Assembly (NCBI GenBank): GCA_958443615.1
Contig: CAUCLI010000001.1
Span: 365,385-429,384 of the forward strand
Length of the DNA stretch: 64,000 nt
Origin: an uncultured Collinsella sp.
Lineage (GTDB): Bacteria > Actinomycetota > Coriobacteriia > Coriobacteriales > Coriobacteriaceae
Direction: 5' to 3'
A program made the translations under genes and the position numbers. Of the stretch, positions 36,071 through 46,003 are shown one piece after another (the stretch's first letter is position 1; each line of letters opens with the position of its first letter). The notes under the pieces are model-generated. The model was given only the letters and a program-made list of their open reading frames with translations, did not search any database and had not been told where the DNA came from.

Positions 36071-39000
36071 CTACTGCTGCTTACGGCGGCGCATGCCGCT
36101 TGCCAGGGTCATGGCGCCGGCGGCACTGGCGGCGAGGGCGATGGCGGCGGAGGCGTCACCCGTCTGCGGCAGGCTCTTGCCGGCTTCGCTCTTGGCGTCG
36201 TTTTTGTTGGGTGCGGGCGCAACGCTGGCAACAATGCGGTCGTAGGCGTCTTGCGCCATGGCCAGGTCGGCAAGGCGCTCGGCCAGCTCCTGCTCCGTTG
36301 CCTGCTTGGAAGCGAGCGCGTTGTCGTATGCCACCTGGGCATCGGCAACGTGTGCCTGGGCGGCCTCGAGCTGCTTCACCTTGCCCATATAGGCGCCATG
36401 AGCGGCGGCGAAGGCCTTGGAAACGTCCTTGTTGTCGACGCTTCCGGTAAAGCCGTTCAGCACGATCGACTGCGCATCCTGCTGCGCGAGCGCCTGCTGC
36501 CAGGCGTTCGCCTTCTCCTGCGCGGCGGGCAGCTCGGCCAGCGCGTCAACAAGGGTCTTTTGGGCCTCGGCGATTTGAGCGCGGACCTGCTCAACCTGCT
36601 TGTCTGCAGCCTGCTTGTCCGCCTCGGCAAGCTCGACGGCCTTGCTCGCGGCATCGCGCTTGGCCGTGAGTTCGGCGAGCTGCCGGCGGGCCTTGTCCAG
36701 GGCGTTCTGCGCGGATTGCAGGCGCTCGAGCTGCTCTGCCGTGGCACCCGGGTTGTTGGCGAGATCGGTCTGCTTCACCTCCACCACCTTGGCCGCTGCA
36801 TCGGCGTCCTTGCGGGCCTGGGCTACCTGCGCCTCAAGCTCAGGTATGCGGGATTCTACGCCTGCCAGGGCCTTGTCGGAGGCTGCCTTATCGGCCTGGG
36901 CCTTTTCCAGGGCCTTGTGGGCGGCATCCACGGAGCTTGCGGCTGTGCGCGCGGCCTCAAGCTCGGCGTTTTTCGCCTCGGCCTCCTTCTGCAGCGCATC
37001 CAGCGAGGCATGCAGCTTGCCCAGGGTCTCCTGCTTGTGTGCCTTGTCCTTCTCGAGCTTGGCCACCGCTGCGTCAACGTTGTTCTTGGTGGCCGCAAGC
37101 TCGCTCTCGGCAGCGGCCTTGGTCTGCTCGGCCGCCTTCAGCTCGGCCTGCGCCTTGCTGAGCGCCTGCTGCAGTGAGTCGTCTGTGGGGCGCTCGCCTA
37201 GGGCTGCGAGCTGCTCTTGGGCCTGGGCAAGCGCCTGCTTGGCCGCCTTAACGTCCGCGCTGTGGCCCTGCGCTGCGGTGTTTGCGTTGGCGAGCTGGGA
37301 CTCAACGCCCGCGAGCTGCTGCTCGAGCTTGGCGATCTGGTCCTTGATCGCCTGGGTGCCGCCTGCACCATCGGGCAGGGTGGCGTACGGGTCGTTGACG
37401 CCTTCGGCGCGGGAGCGCTCGATCAGCGCGCGGTACTCGGCAACGGTGTATCGCCCGCCGTCGCCGTTGGCCTCGGGCCAGCTCATCGCCTTATCGGTGA
37501 ACGTGTTCTTGTAGTTGTAGACCTGGTCGGTCACGTTGCCGGACATGGCGGCGCCGGTCACCGTGTAGCGCGGGTTCAGCAGGTTCACGTAGTGCCCCAC
37601 CTCGTCGCCATGCTCCTGCAGCTCGGGCGTGGAGAGGAACGTGTCCCAGGCCTGCGCGTCCGAGACCTCGTGGCCAAGGTGCTGGCGGCACAGGTCCTGG
37701 AAGATCTCGCGCTCGGAGTACCAGGCGTTCACCACGCCGGACGGGGTGTAGCCCGCGCCCAGGTTCTCGGCAACGTTCAGGCCGTTGCTCATGCTGGGGT
37801 TGAACTTGGAAATGGTGTTCGCCGCATGGTCGAGCACGTGGTTCGCCTCCAGGTTGGCGCGAGACCAGTTGGTCTGCAGGATGCTCACCACCATCATGTC
37901 CTGGGTGACCTTGAGCTCCTCGAGGCCCGCGTTGCGGCGGATCTTGTTCGCCTCCTCGATGATGTCGAGCGCCTTGAGGATGTTCTCGAGGGAGCTGGCA
38001 TCGTTGGGGTCGTTCAGGTTGGTGAAGTTATACAGGAACTTGCCGGCGAACAGCTCGCCGTCCCACACGCCGTCCATCTGGATGTTGGTGTTCAGGATGG
38101 TGTGGCCGGGGTTGTGGGGGAGTCCGTCGGGGCCCTTCTCGAGCTCGCTCCACACGGTTCCGTGCAGCATCATGATCGCGTTGTTCACGCCCTGGCGGCC
38201 AGACTGGTTGCCGGTCTGCATGCACCAAACGAGAAAGCCGCCAAAGTCGTCGATCGCCAGCTTCTTGTTCTGGCCGATCTGGGCTTTGAGGTCCTCGATC
38301 TGCTGCTTGAGCGAGGCCACCTGCTTTGTGAGCTCAGACACAACGCGGTTGGCTTCATCGAGCTCGGCCTGCTGGGTGGCAAGCTCCGCGCTGGCCGCGT
38401 CCACGGCCTGCTTGGCCTTGGCGTGGGCCGCGTCCCATGCCTCCTGCTGACCCTGCAGGTTGCCCAGGGCCGCCTCCGCCTTGGCAACGGCGTCCTGCGC
38501 GGATGCGGCCTTGGCCGTGGCGGCGTCCACGGCGCCCTGTGCCTGGGCGACCTTGTCTTGCTTGGCGCTGATCTGCTGGGCGATCTGCTCGATCTGCTCG
38601 GGCAGCGTCTCTGCCTGGGACTGCGCGCTTGCCAGCGCCTGGTTGGCCGCGTCGGCGGCGAGCTGCGCGTTGGCAAGGGCCTGTTGGGCGTCCTCGAGAG
38701 AGCTCGTGCCCGCCTGGTCGAGCGCCTCCTGGTAGGCATTTTGGGCTGCCTCGAGTCCAGCTGCAGCGGCAGAGGCCTCCTCGCGCTTGACGGCAAGATC
38801 CTGCTCAGCCTGCTTAAGGGCGCCCTGCAGTTCGTCGAGCTTGGCATTCAGCGCATCGAGGTTGGCAGCAGCCTGGTCGAGCGCCTCCTGCGCGGCGCCG
38901 TGCGCGGCCTGGGCACGGTCGACCTCCTCCTTGGCGGCGTCGTAGGCCGCCCGTTCATCGGCGGTGGGGTTGTCGCCCAGCGCGTCGAGTGCGGCCTGGG

Positions 39001-39568
39001 CGTCCTTGAGCTGCTGGGCGGCCTTGTCCAGCGCATCCTTTTTGTCGGATGCGTTCAGCTCTGCGTCCTTGAGGGCACCGTCGAGCTTGCTCAGTGAAGT
39101 CTCGGCGTTGCTCTTGTCCTGCTGGAGCTTGGTGACATGATCGAGCGACTGCTGAAGCTCGCGCTTGAGTGTGTCGATCTGGGTCTGCAGTTCGGCTGCC
39201 ACTTGCTCGTTTGCGGCCTGGGAGCGCTCGATTGCCTCGTTGAGGGCCTGTTGGCGCTTGCGGAGCGCCTGCTCCTGCTCGGCGTCTGCCTTCTTGGCCG
39301 CCTCGGTTGCCTCCTTGACCTGCTCGAGAGCGGCGCGAGCCTCGTCTGCATTCATGGTTGCCTGGCCTGCCGCAGCGGCCAGGAGCGCCGCCATGCCGCG
39401 GGTGGGGGCAGCGCTTGCACGATGGGCGGTTTGCGTGGTGTTCGTATTGGCGGGGGCGTTCTCCTGTGCGATGGCGGTCATGGGCGCAAGAAGGCTGGGC
39501 GCCAGCATGGCGCTCACAAGCCCCGCCGTGATGGCTGCGTTCGCATGCGCTCGTGCGGTGTGCTTCAT
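36071..39568 (-). CDS. Giant coiled-coil surface protein with central CAP/SCP-like domain and LPXTG-type anchor
   Basis: The 1165-residue product has an N-terminal signal peptide (TAGLVSAMLAPSLLAPMTA), a long Ala/Gln/Glu/Lys heptad coiled coil (about 75-450), a central globular domain (about 460-690) and a second coiled coil (about 730-1090). It ends with a sortase signal SLPQTGD (LPQTG at 1133-1137), a hydrophobic stretch and RRRKQQ. The globular part contains FLVWCMQTGNQ, ANHVLDHAANTISKF, NVAENLGAGYTPSGVVNAWY and LGHEVSDAQAWDTF, consistent with a CAP/SCP-like fold. Start ATG 39568 follows AAGGAG. It is probably a rod-like adhesin or enzyme on the wall. Confidence 0.85.
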   Translation of the reverse strand: MKHTARAHANAAITAGLVSAMLAPSLLAPMTAIAQENAPANTNTTQTAHRASAAPTRGMAALLAAAAGQATMNADEARAALEQVKEATEAAKKADAEQEQALRKRQQALNEAIERSQAANEQVAAELQTQIDTLKRELQQSLDHVTKLQQDKSNAETSLSKLDGALKDAELNASDKKDALDKAAQQLKDAQAALDALGDNPTADERAAYDAAKEEVDRAQAAHGAAQEALDQAAANLDALNAKLDELQGALKQAEQDLAVKREEASAAAAGLEAAQNAYQEALDQAGTSSLEDAQQALANAQLAADAANQALASAQSQAETLPEQIEQIAQQISAKQDKVAQAQGAVDAATAKAASAQDAVAKAEAALGNLQGQQEAWDAAHAKAKQAVDAASAELATQQAELDEANRVVSELTKQVASLKQQIEDLKAQIGQNKKLAIDDFGGFLVWCMQTGNQSGRQGVNNAIMMLHGTVWSELEKGPDGLPHNPGHTILNTNIQMDGVWDGELFAGKFLYNFTNLNDPNDASSLENILKALDIIEEANKIRRNAGLEELKVTQDMMVVSILQTNWSRANLEANHVLDHAANTISKFNPSMSNGLNVAENLGAGYTPSGVVNAWYSEREIFQDLCRQHLGHEVSDAQAWDTFLSTPELQEHGDEVGHYVNLLNPRYTVTGAAMSGNVTDQVYNYKNTFTDKAMSWPEANGDGGRYTVAEYRALIERSRAEGVNDPYATLPDGAGGTQAIKDQIAKLEQQLAGVESQLANANTAAQGHSADVKAAKQALAQAQEQLAALGERPTDDSLQQALSKAQAELKAAEQTKAAAESELAATKNNVDAAVAKLEKDKAHKQETLGKLHASLDALQKEAEAKNAELEAARTAASSVDAAHKALEKAQADKAASDKALAGVESRIPELEAQVAQARKDADAAAKVVEVKQTDLANNPGATAEQLERLQSAQNALDKARRQLAELTAKRDAASKAVELAEADKQAADKQVEQVRAQIAEAQKTLVDALAELPAAQEKANAWQQALAQQDAQSIVLNGFTGSVDNKDVSKAFAAAHGAYMGKVKQLEAAQAHVADAQVAYDNALASKQATEQELAERLADLAMAQDAYDRIVASVAPAPNKNDAKSEAGKSLPQTGDASAAIALAASAAGAMTLASGMRRRKQQ

Positions 39569-39788
39569 GATGTGCTCCTTCTCTTTGCGGGGCAAAGCCC
39601 CTGTTGGGCGCGGCCCCTTGGTCTTGAGGGGCATTGTTCCGCGCGCGTCTATGCCCTTAGTCTAGGTATTGGTTTGGTTTTGCAAGGAAGCGTATGTCTG
39701 TATATAGCGTTGTATGGCGAGTTGCGGGAACTGGGCTTGCCATAAACTCCTTATTGTAGAAAGACCTGCCAAGTCGAAGGAGCTTCAC

Positions 39789-40628
39789 ATGGAGAACGTT
39801 GCGTATATCGTGAGTGCGGACACGGACGCCCGCAGAGTAGTGACGCCCAAGATTGTGTGGTACTGCGCTTCGCTGTTGTTTATGTTTGCGGCAGTTGCGG
39901 CCGCCGGGCCCCTCATGCTCACGCCGGTTGGGGCGCAGACGGTTTACCAGGCTGCCGTGGGATTGACCGTGGACATATCCACTGAGGCCTATCTTACGAG
40001 CATCGCCCAGGTCCTCACGGAGGGAACTGGCATGTGGGCCGTGCCCGTGCTGCTGTGGACCCTGGTTGCCTTGTACATTACCGTAGATGCCACGCTGGTT
40101 TTTTCTGAGTGGCTGGATATGGGGGATGAGCGTGTGAAGAGTGCGCTGCTGCGCGTTCGCCCTGTGCTGCGTTGGGCGGCGGTGCTTGCGATGGCGGTGC
40201 TGCTCGTGGCGGGTTTTGCGGCATTTCTTCTGCGTGAGGGCTACACGCGCTATCCCGAGGCATGGTTTGCCGAGGAGAGCTCTGCCATGCCGGGGGTAAT
40301 CGCGATTCTCGTGGGAGGTCCCATGCTTCCCGTGTCGCTCGCCATCACGGTGTGGCTCAAGGGCCGTGCTGCGCGTCTTGTTCGTAGGTTGGAGTACGCC
40401 AGCCCGATGGGCAAGAAGCTGGTGCGCTTTGGGCGTGTGGCGGGCAACGGCGTGCTCGGGCCGATGCTCCTCGCCGTTGTGATTGCGGTTGGCGCGTATG
40501 TGTACCCCGTGATCGCTCTGGGCTTGTTGCTTGTCGCCGCGTTCGTGTTCGCGCTGTGGCTCACGATCAAGCTCCTGCCGTTCTATCTCTTGGTCATGCT
40601 CATCGCATCGGTTTCTAGGAGGGATTAG
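39789..40628 (+). CDS. Multi-pass membrane protein, unknown function
   Basis: A 279-residue product with about six hydrophobic segments (near 25-45, 80-100, 130-155, 175-195, 220-245 and 248-270) and basic loops (KGRAARLVRRLEY). ATG 39789 lies behind GAAGGAGC. It is divergent from the surface-protein gene and ended by a strong terminator at 40649. No family is recognised. Confidence 0.7.
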   Translation: MENVAYIVSADTDARRVVTPKIVWYCASLLFMFAAVAAAGPLMLTPVGAQTVYQAAVGLTVDISTEAYLTSIAQVLTEGTGMWAVPVLLWTLVALYITVDATLVFSEWLDMGDERVKSALLRVRPVLRWAAVLAMAVLLVAGFAAFLLREGYTRYPEAWFAEESSAMPGVIAILVGGPMLPVSLAITVWLKGRAARLVRRLEYASPMGKKLVRFGRVAGNGVLGPMLLAVVIAVGAYVYPVIALGLLLVAAFVFALWLTIKLLPFYLLVMLIASVSRRD

Positions 40629-40648
40629 CCGCTAGGGATTAACGAGGG

Positions 40649-40693
40649 GCGCCCGCCCGGCCCAAGAAAGGCCGGGCGGGCGCTTTGATTTTT
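40649..40693 (+). terminator. Strong rho-independent terminator
   Basis: A 14-bp perfect GC stem (40649-40662 with 40670-40683), a 7-nt loop, then TTTGATTTTT. It separates the membrane gene from the convergent helicase gene at 40715 and may serve both. Confidence 0.92.
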
Positions 40694-40714
40694 GAGGCGC
40701 ATACGTATGGACGT

Positions 40715-43700
40715 TTACGATTCGGTTTTATCCTTATTCGAGTTATAGACCTTGAGGGCCTTGATTAACGCGCTGTATGAGTACACGGGATAGATGAAAG
40801 TCGTGCCGTCCTTATTGTGACCTTCTCGTTCCTGCACGTCCCAAGAATCTAATGCCTTTTGGGTGAATCTGGTTGGCCTGTAGCTGATGTAGTCCTCCCG
40901 CTCGAGGACCTGGTTGATCTTCGTTGCGCCGTCGCTGAGTCCTGGATAGCTATCTAGCTCGTCTTTGAGGTAATTTGTTTTCCATTGGGAGATGGAGTGA
41001 TACTCGCCTTCGAATCGATGAAGCTGATCGCTAGCAGGAGTCCTATCAGAGCTGGATTCCGAAGGAGAGGCCATATTGGTGCTTTGCGTAAGGCGCGCTG
41101 GAGTTTGCTCTGTTTGATTCTCCGATTCTGAAATCGCTTTCTGATTGTCAATGAAAGCTGCTTTCTCTGGTTGCTCCTGACGAGGCGTTATTGAATTGGC
41201 AGTTTGGACCGGCGTTTCGAGATTGGTTTCAACGAGTTCTTGCATTGTGCGTGCAAAGCTCTGCGAGTTTATGCCTTCCTTGGCGATTTCGAGCGTGCGG
41301 CCCTCGCACAGCAGTGCGACATGTGAACCCTGTTCTTCCCGCTTGATGTGGTTGTTGAAGAGTCTGGCCAAGAGCTTCTTGATGTTGGGATTGGTGCTGC
41401 GGCCCGCGTGGCAGAAATCGTTGCGGGTCCCTGCCAGTTTTTCAAGATTCTTGCCGAACGACTCCCACCATTCAGGGTCTTGCGGTGTTGTATTGCTGAT
41501 GATGGCTCCCGCCTCGCTGGTATCATTTCCACATCGATAGCCTGCTGCCATTCCGCAGGTGGTCTGTGACCCCTTATCGCACAGCGCATGGTAGTACTGC
41601 CCCAGGCTTAGCTCTTTTCTCTCGGCGATTGTTTGTTTTCCACCAACCGCCAGTTTCGGATTGATCTCCTTGAGTGACGGCAGCAGCTTTAGCTGTAAGA
41701 AGAGTTCGGCAGCGCGGCAGAACATGATGGCGCAAAATGACCAATCCTCCTGATCTTCCTCGGAAGACCTACGGTCGATGTCAAAGAGGTCGTAGAGGAA
41801 CATTCCCATCTTGATGTTCGATAGGACTCGATTGGATGAAGGGTCATTGGGGTCCGCACATGCTGAGAAGGCGCTGTTGAGCGCGTCTTCGTCTTCAAAG
41901 CCAAAGAGCATGCATACTGATTTGCTTAGGGTGTGATGCATGAGGAGGGGGCGAGCATTTTTCAGGAAGACATCCGTGTCGAATCGCTCGTTCTCGTAAT
42001 CCGATCGAGCGACGACGTCTGGATTGCTTGCCGCGCTGTTCGAAATTCTGCTGGAGGTTGCAGGGGATATGAAATTGCTCGTTGGCAATGATTCAAGGTG
42101 CGGAAGAGCTCGACGTGCATCTTCAATGCCTTTGCCGCCGTTTGCCTGCGATTCATTCCATAGATCGATCCATGTGGTGTCCATGATCCGCTTCATCGTG
42201 CGAATGCTCTCGCTGTGCTTCCAGACGTTGTAGTCGGCAATTACGTAGAGACGTTGCCTTGCGCGGCTGGCGGCAACGTTGACGATGTTAGGGTTGACCC
42301 ATCTAACGGCTCCTGATGCCGAACTGTCGCACCCGAGCATAAAGATGACCTCTTGGGCTTCTTTTCCCTGGAATTTATGGACCGTTCCAATGTTGTTATC
42401 TAGGAAGCTGTCCCACGTTTTCTCGTTAACCCCATGGGGGCGACATTCTTCAAGTGCTTTGCGCACGCCCTTAGCGACGGTGCTGAAGGGCGAGATGATG
42501 TACAGTGAGGGGATTGCCACGTCTTTGGGCTTCTTTTCGAATGCTGATAAGACGATCTCTTTAGTGCGCTCACCCTGTGCAGGAACGTAATGGTCCTTGT
42601 TGCCATTTTCATGTCCGGTAACGTTGATCCATTGCGATGACGGCAAATAGAAGCCCTTGAGTTTTTCTTTGTCCTTCTCAGGATCGAGCTTGGTGGTTTC
42701 GTTGATCATGCTGTTGGTGTAGGAAATCTCGTTGGAGATTTCGAACATGGGAGAGATGCAGCGCCTGTGAACGACGAGCGGGCATCCGATCCACTCATCT
42801 GCATCTTCATCTTCGCTATTGCGGCGATAATGGCCTATGGGGTTGGTTGCGTCGGCAAGCGCCTGGACAGAGGACGTGCAGCTCTTGAATGGAAGGTCGA
42901 TTGGTTTGCCTAGGAGCTCCGTGAACATTTTGACTTCGGAATCAACCACGGGCTCGATCTGATAGGGATCGCCCACTACCAGCGCCTTATTGCAGCGGGC
43001 AAGGATGCCGACGGCGGCCTGAGGCACTGCCTGTCCCGCCTCATCGATGACGCAGAGACCGAGGGGCGCGTGTGCAGGTGGCGTGTGCGTTTCGTCAACT
43101 ATCGGAACATCGCGGAACAAACGTCCCGCGGCGGCGAATGTCGTGGATATGACAGGCGTGAGGATGCTCAATGTTTGGAACAGAGCCGGGACGATTATCG
43201 GTGCATCTTTGCTTGAAAACGTGATCTTGCCCTTGCCGGTGCCGTTTGCCTTTTCAGCGCGAGCCCCCCAATATGCGTTCAGCAGCCTGAAGTTATTTGC
43301 CATTTTCCATGAGGATAGGATGAAGTCGCGTGTGACTTGCAGGGCACGTAGGAAGAGCTTGTCGCGTTCGTACCGCAGCTCGTTTTCATCGAGGACTGCA
43401 GCGGAAGGGGTGAACAGATGGGCGTCGTGAAGTTTGTGCTGATCGGGGTTTTCGCCGGTTAGCGATTCGACCAGATCAGGGGTAAGGGCATGAGGGCAGG
43501 ACGACAATGACCGAGCGAGCTCGCCCTGCCTTGTCTTCTGGTCGGTTTTTGTCTGTTCGAGATTTGCCTTCGCTTCGGTGAAGGTCCTTTCTGCTTCTTG
43601 GGCTACCTGTGCGGAGATCTTCAGCTTGGCGAGTTCTTCTTCGATTTCACACCTAAAGCGAGAAAGACGTTCGTTGGCAAGATTTTTCTCTCGGAAAATG

Positions 43701-46003
43701 GTCAGATCTTTTTCGGCTTCGAGAATTTCGCGCTCCAGCTTCCTTCTCTTCAGTGCACCGAGGAAGTGTGATGCGGATTCGTGCGATTGGCGAAGAGATT
43801 CTAACCGGCTCTCATGACTTCGAAGCTCGCCCGTGTAGGAAGCAAGCTCCCTCCTGATTTGATCCTCAAGGTTTTGGAGGGCGTGGATGTCGTTGACTTG
43901 ATTCAAGCGGCTCGCGTGTTCGCCGTCGCTTTTGAGCCGCTGGATGGAGTTGGAGAAAATCTCGGACAACTCGTGCTTTGCGTTTTCTCTGATGCAAGTT
44001 GCCTGATCGAGTTCGCTTTTTGCTCGGGTCAATCGGAGTCGAGCCTCTTCGACGGCTGCTTGACGCCGAAGAACGTCGTTTTGCTCGTTTCCATAACGCG
44101 TCATGAGCTCTTCCACTCGACTATATTGCTCGAGGAATGCCTTCTTTGAACGTTTGAAACGATCGAAATGTATTCGACGCGTATCTTGGCTTTGCGCATA
44201 AATGAGCTCATCGAGGGTGTTATCGCGGAAACTCTTGATATTGTCATTTTTGCCCAGACGGGCGGAAATCAGCATATCAAAAGGTGTGCAGTCCTGCTTT
44301 GGCTTGTCGAATTGCTCACAGGCAATGGGGGAGAAATACAAATCCGGTATGTCTTCGGGTGCTTTGCGAGTTGACCTGCCTCCCTCTTCCTCGAACCTCC
44401 AGGTCGTCTCGAACAGATTCAGCTCATCTTCCTTTTCACCCCTGAACATCGCCTGCTCACGGTGCGGATCTTTCGCTTCATCCTCAAGGCCATCGAGGAG
44501 CGCGGCACCTTGAGGCAGCTCCTTGGAGATGTTCTCGACGGCGGTGTTGTTCGATGAGCAGACAATGATGCCCAACTCGGCGATCTTGGGATTATCGAGG
44601 CGATATGCATGAACAGCGGATGTGCTCTTTGGTCCGGCTTTGATGTACTCATCTACGTTTTCGATTTCCAAGAACGCGTGGTCCGGATGCGCGTAGCTTG
44701 AGAGCAAGCGTGCTTTCTCAACGATATTCGCCGCGATGATATCTTTGAGCAAAGTGGTCTTACCCGTACCGGGAGGCCCATTGACCGACATGACGTCGGA
44801 AAAGGGAATGCCCGTAGTAATGGCAATCTGCTCGAGGTTCCTCCCCGCCACCAAATTGACAGCGGTTTGCTGCATGAGCGAAAGACCGTATTTTGAGGGC
44901 CATCGACCGAGGGGCGTATGGTCAAGGCCAAGTATATTTTGATAGAAGATGGAAGCTCGGCGTTTTTTAAGTTCATCGCTGGCGGATTGAATGTCAATTC
45001 TGCGGGCGTCGCGCTTTTCGTGGTGTTCAAGTCCTCCTTCAAGATAGGAGAGGACCAATTTGAGCTGGCTGTGAGCGAGAGGATCGGGGGCTCCATTGCC
45101 CCTCTCGGATGCGTGGTCGATTGCGCTGCGCACAGCCTCAATGTCTTTCGAGTAGAACGATGAGTGCAGGCTACCAGGTGTCGGCTCTTGGTCCGGATTG
45201 TCAGTTGCCTGGTAAGAGATAATGCTGCGATACAACGGGAGACGGTCGGATTTGGGCCTGTAGGTTGGATGATCTTTCAGGAACGTATCGACGCGCTCCT
45301 GAAGAGCTGCTGGAAACAGCTTGGTGATGATTGCGCGCAGATCACAAAAGGTGGCAGGTCGCCCTCCGTATCTTTTGACAATGTCATCGGAGTAATCTTT
45401 GGTGTCTTTTTCAAATGTGCTGCTGCATTCGTCTGCATTGATTGAATTGTGGGATAAAAGCCAGATCGCTGGCGAAATTTCAAGCCCTGTGATTGCTCCA
45501 GACCCATTGAGATGGACGAGCGCGCTAGTTAGCTCATCGGTTTCGATTTCTTGGCGCTTTTTGAGGCCGGGCATCGATCCCGCAAGCTTCTCTTGCAATG
45601 CGGCGATGACGGGCTCTTTCGGAGCGATTCCGATGTAAATATCGATCGCCGTGGGTTGCGGGAGGGCATTGCAGGCGACCGCATTCTTGAGACAGTTGAG
45701 ATCAGCGTTCTCTTTGTCGGTCCGAGACCCTTCTTTCTCAAGACAATTGATTTGATTTCGAATTGCGTTGGTTATATCCGATTCAGCAAAGGCGCGAATC
45801 GTGTTCCCAGTATCCTTATCGAAATCGTGTTCAAATTTATGGTATACCGAAATAAACGGCTTTCCTTCGTCTGAGTAGTTCTTGGCGCAGTAAACGCGTG
45901 CGAATTCGCTTGTTTCGGGCAAGGAGTCCTGGGTGAGGAAGTCGATCATACTCCAATAGCCGAGAGCTTTATTTATGCGTTCGAGTTTTTTGCTATCAAT
46001 CAT
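40715..46003 (-). CDS. SF1 (UPF1-like) helicase with coiled coil and C-terminal HEPN-like domain
   Basis: The 1762-residue protein has Walker A GPPGTGKT at 409-416, a long coiled-coil insertion at about 610-830, DEAG at 987-990 (CVIDEAGQAVPQ), and motifs V and VI as GTVHKFQGKEAQEVIF and NVAASRARQRLYV. This is the split arrangement of UPF1/Dna2-type SF1 helicases. At 1527-1532 is RNDFCH, an R-x4-H motif preceded by a helical stretch (FCRAAELFLQLKL), the hallmark of HEPN RNases. A low-complexity linker and a C-terminal 130-residue module with SISQWKTNYLKDEL follow. ATG 46003 overlaps the WYL gene. Composition is AT-richer than flanks. A helicase-gated RNA-cleaving defence effector is the inference. 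Confidence 0.75.
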   Translation of the reverse strand: MIDSKKLERINKALGYWSMIDFLTQDSLPETSEFARVYCAKNYSDEGKPFISVYHKFEHDFDKDTGNTIRAFAESDITNAIRNQINCLEKEGSRTDKENADLNCLKNAVACNALPQPTAIDIYIGIAPKEPVIAALQEKLAGSMPGLKKRQEIETDELTSALVHLNGSGAITGLEISPAIWLLSHNSINADECSSTFEKDTKDYSDDIVKRYGGRPATFCDLRAIITKLFPAALQERVDTFLKDHPTYRPKSDRLPLYRSIISYQATDNPDQEPTPGSLHSSFYSKDIEAVRSAIDHASERGNGAPDPLAHSQLKLVLSYLEGGLEHHEKRDARRIDIQSASDELKKRRASIFYQNILGLDHTPLGRWPSKYGLSLMQQTAVNLVAGRNLEQIAITTGIPFSDVMSVNGPPGTGKTTLLKDIIAANIVEKARLLSSYAHPDHAFLEIENVDEYIKAGPKSTSAVHAYRLDNPKIAELGIIVCSSNNTAVENISKELPQGAALLDGLEDEAKDPHREQAMFRGEKEDELNLFETTWRFEEEGGRSTRKAPEDIPDLYFSPIACEQFDKPKQDCTPFDMLISARLGKNDNIKSFRDNTLDELIYAQSQDTRRIHFDRFKRSKKAFLEQYSRVEELMTRYGNEQNDVLRRQAAVEEARLRLTRAKSELDQATCIRENAKHELSEIFSNSIQRLKSDGEHASRLNQVNDIHALQNLEDQIRRELASYTGELRSHESRLESLRQSHESASHFLGALKRRKLEREILEAEKDLTIFREKNLANERLSRFRCEIEEELAKLKISAQVAQEAERTFTEAKANLEQTKTDQKTRQGELARSLSSCPHALTPDLVESLTGENPDQHKLHDAHLFTPSAAVLDENELRYERDKLFLRALQVTRDFILSSWKMANNFRLLNAYWGARAEKANGTGKGKITFSSKDAPIIVPALFQTLSILTPVISTTFAAAGRLFRDVPIVDETHTPPAHAPLGLCVIDEAGQAVPQAAVGILARCNKALVVGDPYQIEPVVDSEVKMFTELLGKPIDLPFKSCTSSVQALADATNPIGHYRRNSEDEDADEWIGCPLVVHRRCISPMFEISNEISYTNSMINETTKLDPEKDKEKLKGFYLPSSQWINVTGHENGNKDHYVPAQGERTKEIVLSAFEKKPKDVAIPSLYIISPFSTVAKGVRKALEECRPHGVNEKTWDSFLDNNIGTVHKFQGKEAQEVIFMLGCDSSASGAVRWVNPNIVNVAASRARQRLYVIADYNVWKHSESIRTMKRIMDTTWIDLWNESQANGGKGIEDARRALPHLESLPTSNFISPATSSRISNSAASNPDVVARSDYENERFDTDVFLKNARPLLMHHTLSKSVCMLFGFEDEDALNSAFSACADPNDPSSNRVLSNIKMGMFLYDLFDIDRRSSEEDQEDWSFCAIMFCRAAELFLQLKLLPSLKEINPKLAVGGKQTIAERKELSLGQYYHALCDKGSQTTCGMAAGYRCGNDTSEAGAIISNTTPQDPEWWESFGKNLEKLAGTRNDFCHAGRSTNPNIKKLLARLFNNHIKREEQGSHVALLCEGRTLEIAKEGINSQSFARTMQELVETNLETPVQTANSITPRQEQPEKAAFIDNQKAISESENQTEQTPARLTQSTNMASPSESSSDRTPASDQLHRFEGEYHSISQWKTNYLKDELDSYPGLSDGATKINQVLEREDYISYRPTRFTQKALDSWDVQEREGHNKDGTTFIYPVYSYSALIKALKVYNSNKDKTES

